Shown here: positions 7,008 to 11,560 of the stretch, piece by piece
How positions within the stretch are numbered: the first letter of the stretch is position 1
Layout of the letters: every line of letters starts with the position of its first letter
NCBI GenBank assembly: GCA_011087745.1
Contig: JAALLB010000027.1
Span: 1 to 11,560 of the forward strand
Source of the DNA: Hyphomicrobiales bacterium
Lineage (GTDB): Bacteria; Pseudomonadota; Alphaproteobacteria; Rhizobiales; Rhizobiaceae
Direction of reading: 5' to 3'
DNA length: 11,560 bases
Position numbers and translations under genes: made by a program
Notes under the pieces: model-generated
The model's database searches: none
What the model was told of the DNA's origin: nothing
What the model saw: only the letters and a program-made list of their open reading frames with translations

Positions 7008-7997
7008 ATGAATAAACTCACTCTTCTCTTAACAGCAACTGCACTGTCCTTGTCTGCTATGGCAGCACAAGCAGCAGACAAAGTAACCCTACAACTCAAG
7101 TGGGTAACACAAGCACAGTTTGCAGGTTATTACGTTGCAAAAGACAAAGGCTTTTATGAAGCAGAAGGTATCGATATTGAAATCAAGCCGGGCGGCCCAG
7201 ATATTGCACCTGCACAAGTTCTTGCAGGCGGTGGTGCAGATGTGGTTCTTGACTGGATGCCATCTGCATTGGCAACCCGTGAAAAAGGCGTACCGCTGGT
7301 CAACATTGCCCAACCGTTCAAGTCTTCAGGCATGATGCTAACTTGCCGCAAGGATTCAGGTATTACATCACCAGCTGACTTTAAAGGTAAAACACTTGGT
7401 GTTTGGTTCTTTGGTAATGAATATCCATTCCTTTCCTGGATGAGCAAGCTTGGCATCAAAACAGATGGTTCTGAAGGCGGTGTAAAAGTTCTCAAACAAG
7501 GGTTTAACGTGGACCCGATCCTTCAAAAACAAGCAGCTTGTGTATCCACCATGACATACAATGAATACTGGCAGATCATTGATGCAGGCCTTTCTGCTGA
7601 TGACCTGATCACTTTCAAATATGAAGACGAAGGCGTCGCCACATTGGAAGACGGCATCTATGTATTGGAAGACAACCTCAAAGACGCTGCTTTCAAAGAC
7701 AAGATGGTACGTTTCGTTCGCGCTTCCATGAAGGGCTGGAAATATGCTGAAGAAAATTCTGATGAAGCAGCTGATATCGTGCTCGAAAATGATGCTTCTG
7801 GTGCACAAACAGAAAAACATCAAAGACGCATGATGGGTGAAATTGCAAAACTTACAGCCGGATCAAACGGTGCTTTGAGTGAAGCAGATTATGACCGTAC
7901 CGTAGCAACATTGTTGTCTGCAGGTTCAGATCCAGTTATCACAAAAAAACCTGAAGGTGCTTGGACATCAGCGATTACTGATGAAGCTTTGAAATAA
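7008..7997 (+). CDS. Periplasmic substrate-binding protein, NMT1/THI5-like
   Basis: A 329-residue binding protein with a clear Sec signal peptide (residues 1-22, cleavage after 'AQA') and an NMT1/THI5-like fold: 'VTLQLKWVTQAQFAGYYVA', 'GFYEAEGIDIEIKPGG', 'VLDWMPSALA', then 'DFKGKTLGVWFFGNEYPF'. It delivers substrate to the permeases encoded just upstream. Family members bind hydroxymethylpyrimidine/formylpyrimidine precursors, riboflavin or other heterocycles. Operon context points to a pyrimidine or hydantoin, but specificity is inferred. AGGGAGA at 6994-7000 lies 7 nt before the ATG. Last gene of the operon, followed by a terminator at 8027-8055. Its good ribosome-binding site fits the usual excess of binding protein. 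Confidence 0.93.
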   Translation: MNKLTLLLTATALSLSAMAAQAADKVTLQLKWVTQAQFAGYYVAKDKGFYEAEGIDIEIKPGGPDIAPAQVLAGGGADVVLDWMPSALATREKGVPLVNIAQPFKSSGMMLTCRKDSGITSPADFKGKTLGVWFFGNEYPFLSWMSKLGIKTDGSEGGVKVLKQGFNVDPILQKQAACVSTMTYNEYWQIIDAGLSADDLITFKYEDEGVATLEDGIYVLEDNLKDAAFKDKMVRFVRASMKGWKYAEENSDEAADIVLENDASGAQTEKHQRRMMGEIAKLTAGSNGALSEADYDRTVATLLSAGSDPVITKKPEGAWTSAITDEALK

Positions 7998-8026
7998 GAA
8001 ACATTGCTTATCAAAATTAAATATCG

Positions 8027-8055
8027 AAAGGCGGCACGTTGCCGCCTTTTTCTTT
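8027..8055 (+). terminator. Intrinsic terminator of the catabolic operon
   Basis: A 10-bp perfect stem, AAAGGCGGCA (8027-8036) with TGCCGCCTTT (8040-8049), a 3-base CGT loop, and a T-rich tail to 8055. It lies 29 nt after the binding-protein stop and 22 nt before the end of the convergent hydrolase gene. The minus-strand tail is less T-rich, so it may terminate the opposite operon only partly. Confidence 0.9.
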
Positions 8056-8077
8056 ATAAAATATCAAGTTCGAGGCC

Positions 8078-8959
8078 CTATCTTTGCGGCCCCTCATAAT
8101 ATGGAAGACTATCTGTTCTTGGAGTGTATTCGCCTGAGTTTGCACGACTCTCGACATAGGCTTGAATTTCTTCCAGCGGTGCGAACCAGACATCTTTTGT
8201 TTCCAGGGTCTTTTCAAGCCATTGTTCAACCAAACGCCAGCGTGCCAATCGCCCTGTCAAAAATGGATGCACGATGAGCATGAAGAAGCCACCTGCTTCG
8301 TATTGAGCATCGAACTCTTCCCAGAAAGCTTGCAGACCTGCTGATGGGCCGCGGACTGGCATCATGTATCCAATCTCGTCATAGTGCGCGAAAGGTCGCC
8401 AATCATCCGTTCCCCAGTGAACTGGCATCTCATATAGTTCGCCCTGTTTAGTCTTCATTCTATATGGAATATCGTCCGCCATCAGGGATGAATCATATTT
8501 AAACTCATGCTCAATCAGCAAATCGATTACTTCTTGAGTGACATTGTAAACAGGGGCTCGGTACCCTCTTGGTTTTCCGCCCACAACTTTGGTGTAAGAA
8601 GCCAATGCTTTTTCAATCCACTCTCGTTGATTGCCAGCGGTTGCAATTGGATCTTCATGGATCCAGCCGTGATGCCCAACTTCATGGCCATCCTTTAGAA
8701 TTGTTTCTACCGTGTCTGCATATTGTTCGATGCACCAACCAGGAATGAAGAATGACTGCTTAAGGCCAAACTTTTTATAAGTTTCCAGGATCCTCGGAAT
8801 GGCAACAGTTGGACCATACTTGCCCATTGTAATTGGGTACAAACGATCAAAGCTGTCATTTGGTTTAGCTACATGGATCAAACTGTCAGCGTCCATATCA
8901 AATGTTATTGCGCAAGCACATTTAGCCCCGTTTGGCCATGGAATTGGATTTTGTATCAT
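8078..8959 (-). CDS. Polysaccharide-deacetylase-fold hydrolase (PuuE / cyclic imidase / HpPgdA-like)
   Basis: A 293-residue NodB-homology (CE4-like) enzyme without signal peptide, so cytoplasmic. Motif 1 is 'ITFDMDAD' (D21/D23), motif 2 is 'GHEVGHHGWIHE' with the HxxxH pair H97/H101, then 'RGYRAP' (131-136) and 'IVHP' with H231. The FDMD and HHGWxHE variants are those of the allantoinase PuuE, cyclic imide hydrolase and H. pylori PgdA group rather than of secreted chitin deacetylases. Hydrolysis of a cyclic amide or imide is therefore likelier than sugar deacetylation. It starts 3 nt after the ATPase stop and in the same frame, with AAGGA (8966-8970) overlapping the end of the ATPase gene, so it is the last gene of the minus-strand transporter operon. 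The substrate is not known. Confidence 0.87.
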   Translation of the reverse strand: MIQNPIPWPNGAKCACAITFDMDADSLIHVAKPNDSFDRLYPITMGKYGPTVAIPRILETYKKFGLKQSFFIPGWCIEQYADTVETILKDGHEVGHHGWIHEDPIATAGNQREWIEKALASYTKVVGGKPRGYRAPVYNVTQEVIDLLIEHEFKYDSSLMADDIPYRMKTKQGELYEMPVHWGTDDWRPFAHYDEIGYMMPVRGPSAGLQAFWEEFDAQYEAGGFFMLIVHPFLTGRLARWRLVEQWLEKTLETKDVWFAPLEEIQAYVESRANSGEYTPRTDSLPYYEGPQR

Positions 8960-8962
8960 CGG

Positions 8963-9751
8963 CTATCCTTCCAAAATATGTGTGCGGCTTGCAGACCAAC
9001 TGAGATACAGTTGTTGGCTCGATTTTAAATCGATCTTGCTGAGTTCACGTTCTTGAACCTGTGTTTTAAATTCTGTTCCATCTGCAGATTCCAGAAACAG
9101 CGTTACAACTGAACCAATGAATTCTTCAGATATTAAGGTCAAAGGTACAATGTTTTCTCGAGCACTTGCACCTTTAGGTTTTGCGGCATGTAGATGAACA
9201 AAATCTGCTGACACAGCAAAACTAACTAGATCATTCTTTTTGAGAGCAAGACCCTTCTTGGGTTTTAACTTGAATTTACCTGCTGCAGCATCCAGGTGAA
9301 TTGTATCTTTTTCAACCTTGCTGACCTTGCCGGATATGATGTTATTTCGGCCAACAAACTCAGCGACAAATTGTGTCTTTGGATTTCTGTAAATCTCCTT
9401 GGACGCACCCATCTGGGCGACTTCACCCTGCCCCATGATTATAACCCGATCAGCCATCGCAAAGGCTTCGGATTGCGAGTGCGTTACATAAACAAAGGTA
9501 ATTCCCAACTCTCGCTGCAAGCGTGTCAGGACCTGTTGCATGCGAATGACCAAATGTGCATCCAGGGCCGAAAGTGGTTCATCCAGCAATAGCAACTCTG
9601 GCTCTGTTACCAGTGCACGGGCAAGTGCTACGCGTTGTCTTTGACCACCCGAAAGCTGTGAGATATCACGATCCGCAAATTCAGCTATTTCCATTTTGCC
9701 AAGCCATTCCTCCGACTTGGCACGACGAGAACCTGCATCCATTCCTCGCAT
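8963..9751 (-). CDS. PotA-like ABC ATPase, C-terminal part after premature stop
   Basis: This carries the second half of a spermidine/putrescine/iron-type ABC ATPase: signature LSGGQRQR (33-40), Walker B 'LLLLDEP' (53-59), H-loop H81 in 'VTHSQSEA', and a C-terminal TOBE-type regulatory region from about residue 145. It lacks Walker A, which is encoded in the same frame at 9773-10060 before a TAG. The ATG at 9749-9751 is internal, as shown by the family-like 'NVEFGLK' between the TAG and this methionine. The joined gene would give 365 residues, normal for PotA/FbpC. Alone, this fragment cannot bind ATP properly. Confidence 0.85.
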   Translation of the reverse strand: MRGMDAGSRRAKSEEWLGKMEIAEFADRDISQLSGGQRQRVALARALVTEPELLLLDEPLSALDAHLVIRMQQVLTRLQRELGITFVYVTHSQSEAFAMADRVIIMGQGEVAQMGASKEIYRNPKTQFVAEFVGRNNIISGKVSKVEKDTIHLDAAAGKFKLKPKKGLALKKNDLVSFAVSADFVHLHAAKPKGASARENIVPLTLISEEFIGSVVTLFLESADGTEFKTQVQERELSKIDLKSSQQLYLSWSASRTHILEG

Positions 9752-9772
9752 TTTTAATCCAAATTCAACATT

Positions 9773-10060
9773 CTACCGAACATTGAGAAATGGGAAAAGT
9801 GCCAACGATTGCCAAACAAGCGGCGTATCCCGTTCATTGGCCTTCAACTCATTTACTCGTTTACCATTGATGCGTATTTCACCTTCGTCCGGTTGATCTA
9901 GGCCGGCCAACATTCTCAAGCTGGTTGTCTTGCCACAACCAGATGGCCCCATGATCGCGATGAACTCACCTCTTTGAATTTCAAAGCTTACGTCTTTGAC
10001 CGCTGTAAAATCACCAAAGCGTTTGGTTACATTTTCAAACTCGACTAGCGGATTACTCAT
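9773..10060 (-). CDS. PotA-like ABC ATPase, N-terminal part ended by premature TAG
   Basis: The first 95 residues contain Walker A GPSGCGKTT (38-46) and Q-loop Q84 ('PLVWQSLALFPFLNVR'). TAG (9773-9775) follows directly, and the same frame continues 'NVEFGLKMRG'. Homologues usually read 'NVxxNVxFGL' with Gln or Glu at this place, so CAG to TAG is the simplest explanation. Signature and Walker B motifs are in the downstream piece (8963-9751). The start ATG overlaps the stop of the PotC-like gene by one base (TAATG). Unless read through, suppressed, or a sequencing error, the transporter has no working ATPase of its own and would need another. Confidence 0.86.
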   Translation of the reverse strand: MSNPLVEFENVTKRFGDFTAVKDVSFEIQRGEFIAIMGPSGCGKTTSLRMLAGLDQPDEGEIRINGKRVNELKANERDTPLVWQSLALFPFLNVR

Positions 10061-10854
10061 TACGCTTCACTCTCTTTATTTGATCTTGCCATGAAGAAAA
10101 TCTGTGCGGCTATTACCAACGTCATGGACGTCAGGAATACGAAACTGCCTATTGCGTTGACGCGGGGATCAATATTACCTTGAACGATTTCCAGGATAAC
10201 TACCGGAATAGTTTTATTTAATCCAGAGACGAACCAAGCCACTGCGAATTCATCAAATGACACCGCAGCCGTTAAACAAAGTGCCGATATAATTGCCGAT
10301 TTTGCAAATGGTAAAATCACGTGCCGCATGGCGCCCCATTCATTGGCCCCCAAATTCCAGGCATCAGCTTCCAGACTTTCATTCATTTGCGATAAACGCA
10401 GACGAATAATGGCCATTGCAAATGGTGCAGTTAACACTGTATGCGCAATGATAATGGACCACACTTGCCCCGATGCGCCAATGCGGGATAACCAGGCAAG
10501 CATTGCAAGTGCCATGATGATCAGCGGAATTGTTGGCGGCAAAAGAGCCAGCGCCAAATATGCACCCTTGAACCTAAAATTATATCTAAAATCCGTATAG
10601 GCAGTACAAAACCCTATGATGGTTGCAAGCACGGCTGAGCAGGCTGATACGATCAAGCTTGTACCGGCAGCCTCCCATACTTCGGGGTCGTTTAAAACTG
10701 CCACGTACCATTGTGTCGAAAACTCGCCCAATGGAATTGTTGGAAAGCGCTGTGAATTAAAGGAGAACACTACACTGGCAGCGATTGGCGAGAAAATGAA
10801 GATGAAAATCAAGCCAAGATAACACCATAAAAACCATTTGAGCGTCTTATCCAT
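10060..10854 (-). CDS. PotC-like ABC permease
   Basis: A 264-residue inner-membrane permease of the spermidine/putrescine family: N-terminal helix 'WFLWCYLGLIFIFIFSP', transport domain helices, and EAA loop 'SLEADAWNLGANEWGAMRHV' followed by 'ILP'. The frame is open further upstream to 10956, but the ATG at 10852-10854 is preferred. It overlaps the stop of the upstream permease (TGATG), gives the family-typical start 'MDKTLKWF', and the upstream extension is cysteine-rich nonsense out of frame with the PotB-like gene. It pairs with the PotB-like permease in the membrane. Substrate could be a polyamine, another amine or a small organic cation. Confidence 0.91.
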   Translation of the reverse strand: MDKTLKWFLWCYLGLIFIFIFSPIAASVVFSFNSQRFPTIPLGEFSTQWYVAVLNDPEVWEAAGTSLIVSACSAVLATIIGFCTAYTDFRYNFRFKGAYLALALLPPTIPLIIMALAMLAWLSRIGASGQVWSIIIAHTVLTAPFAMAIIRLRLSQMNESLEADAWNLGANEWGAMRHVILPFAKSAIISALCLTAAVSFDEFAVAWFVSGLNKTIPVVILEIVQGNIDPRVNAIGSFVFLTSMTLVIAAQIFFMARSNKESEA

Positions 10855-11519
10855 CAGCCACGCCCTTTCTTGGCATAGGCAGCATAAATTGCGGCAAATG
10901 CAACTGTGAAGAGTGTGATCATCATTGTAATTGCCACCACCGCAGCGCGAGGCCATTGCTGTCCAGACTTGGTCTGATCAATAATCAATATTGGCAATGT
11001 TGGTGGCTTGGAGCCACCCAAATAATACGGCGCCACAAAATCACCAAAAGAAAGTATACAGCAAAAAACTGCTCCTATTATCAGACCAACTTTTGCCAAT
11101 GGCACGACAACCGTGAAAATGGTTCGTAGTCTTCCACACCCCAGATTGTGTGCTGCTTCAACAAGGGAGCGGTCCACCTGAGACAAGGATATCGTCTGCA
11201 AGATAATGACCAAAGGCAATGTCAGTGTCATATAACCAACCAAGGTACCGAACTTGGTGTTAAGCATCGTATATGGTCCGAGCCCCACATAGCGTATGAG
11301 AGCATTTACAACCCCGCTTTCTGCCAAGATTACATACCAGGAGAATGTTCGCACCAAATAGCTGGTGAAGAATGGAATTATGAGGAGGAATATTGCCCAC
11401 CGCCGGACGTTTGCTGACACTTTAAATGCCAGTGCGTAGCTTGCCGGAAACGCAATCAGTGTACAAACAATGGTAGCTGTAGTTGCCAGGCCAAGTGTTA
11501 GAAGATAACTATACCCATC
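10854..11519 (-). CDS. PotB-like ABC permease, truncated at the right edge
   Basis: Partner permease of the PotC-like protein. Visible are 'YLLTLGLATTATIVCTLIAF' (helix 2), 'WAIFLLIIPFFTSYLVRTFSW', the EAA loop 'EAAHNLGCGRLRTIFTVVVP' and two C-terminal helices; it ends 'AYAKKGRG'. The first helix and periplasmic loop are missing. The open frame reaches 11519 and meets a TAG (11520-11522) inside the terminal inverted repeat. Beyond that TAG the same frame reads RIISHQNIRVLE, which resembles the 'FTLxNYxRLL' segment of PotB at the right distance, so the gene probably continues past the edge with another in-frame stop. The GTG at 11418-11420 is the only later start and would cut into helix 2, so it is not a credible start. 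Confidence 0.82.
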   Translation of the reverse strand, partial: DGYSYLLTLGLATTATIVCTLIAFPASYALAFKVSANVRRWAIFLLIIPFFTSYLVRTFSWYVILAESGVVNALIRYVGLGPYTMLNTKFGTLVGYMTLTLPLVIILQTISLSQVDRSLVEAAHNLGCGRLRTIFTVVVPLAKVGLIIGAVFCCILSFGDFVAPYYLGGSKPPTLPILIIDQTKSGQQWPRAAVVAITMMITLFTVAFAAIYAAYAKKGRG

Positions 11520-11557
11520 CTACTCCAAAACCCGAATGTTTTGGTGTGATATGATAC
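11510..11557. repeat. Right copy of the 48-bp perfect inverted terminal repeat
   Basis: Exact reverse complement of 1-48; three more bases (GAA) follow to the end of the window. Read on the minus strand in the permease frame it encodes a PotB-like stretch interrupted by TAG (11520-11522), so this copy may be the native one and the left copy the extra one. It contains the same CCAAAAC/GTTTTGG hairpin at 11525-11544. Confidence 0.95.
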
Positions 11558-11560
11558 GAA

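Noticed and set aside
7368..7823. A 151-codon open frame on the minus strand inside the binding-protein gene
   Set aside because: It lies wholly within a well-supported gene, has no recognisable domain or ribosome-binding site, and reads like an antisense shadow.
5785..9775. A variant genetic code in which TAA and TAG are read as Gln
   Set aside because: TAA ends the M20 hydrolase, hydA, the first ATPase, the binding protein, the PotC-like permease and the regulator, and TAG ends the PotA-like ATPase and the hydrolase. All are at family-typical lengths next to the following gene's start. Wholesale reassignment does not fit; partial suppression remains possible.
10855..10956. N-terminal extension of the PotC-like permease from 10956
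   Set aside because: The extra 34 residues are Cys-rich and unlike the family, and they overlap the end of the PotB-like gene in another frame. The ATG at 10854 with a TGATG overlap gives the normal start.
1..11557. The whole window as a transposon bounded by terminal inverted repeats
   Set aside because: No transposase or recombinase gene is present, the genes are ordinary chromosomal operons, and the permease at the right edge is truncated by the boundary. The repeat is reported, but a transposon is not supported.

Overview
The window looks like a piece of an alphaproteobacterial chromosome, probably Hyphomicrobiales-like. This is inferred from the style of the encoded proteins and a moderate GC content judged by eye; nothing in the window proves the taxonomy. 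It holds a reductive-type pyrimidine (or hydantoin) catabolic operon with its own regulator and uptake system, facing a second transporter operon on the opposite strand. There are no RNA genes, CRISPR arrays or recognisable transposases.

Left part (1-1724): a DMT/EamA exporter gene at the very edge converges on a RutR-like TetR regulator gene. The regulator is divergent from the catabolic operon. A 16-bp palindrome (TTTACCAGACGGTAAA, 1672-1687), similar in layout to the E. coli RutR box, sits over the predicted start of the operon's transcription.

Middle (1725-8055, + strand): a Zn-dependent M20 amidohydrolase (beta-ureidopropionase / N-carbamoyl-amino-acid hydrolase type), a dihydropyrimidinase/hydantoinase with all metal ligands, and an ABC importer of the NMT1/THI5-SsuABC type. 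The importer comprises an ATPase, two permeases and a periplasmic binding protein. The genes are spaced by 9 to 27 nt or overlap, and end in a strong hairpin terminator. The likely scheme is import of a pyrimidine or cyclic ureide, ring opening by HydA and decarbamoylation by the M20 enzyme. Dihydropyrimidine dehydrogenase, which would feed this from uracil, is not in the window.

Right part (8078-11560, - strand): a spermidine/putrescine-type ABC transporter (PotB-like, PotC-like and PotA-like) followed after 3 nt by a polysaccharide-deacetylase-fold hydrolase of the PuuE/cyclic-imidase/HpPgdA group. Its binding protein would lie beyond the right edge.

Unusual points: (1) two transporter genes, one in each system, are cut by single in-frame stop codons (TAA at 5785-5787; TAG at 9773-9775) exactly where homologues read through, and a third in-frame TAG may lie in the PotB-like gene at the right edge. 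None is a frameshift, and the enzymes are intact. (2) The window begins and ends with a perfect 48-bp inverted repeat (1-48 and 11510-11557), which at the right edge reads like native PotB-type permease sequence. This suggests a fold-back or graph join in the assembly, or a real inverted duplication. I see no clear evidence of a wholly new biological system.
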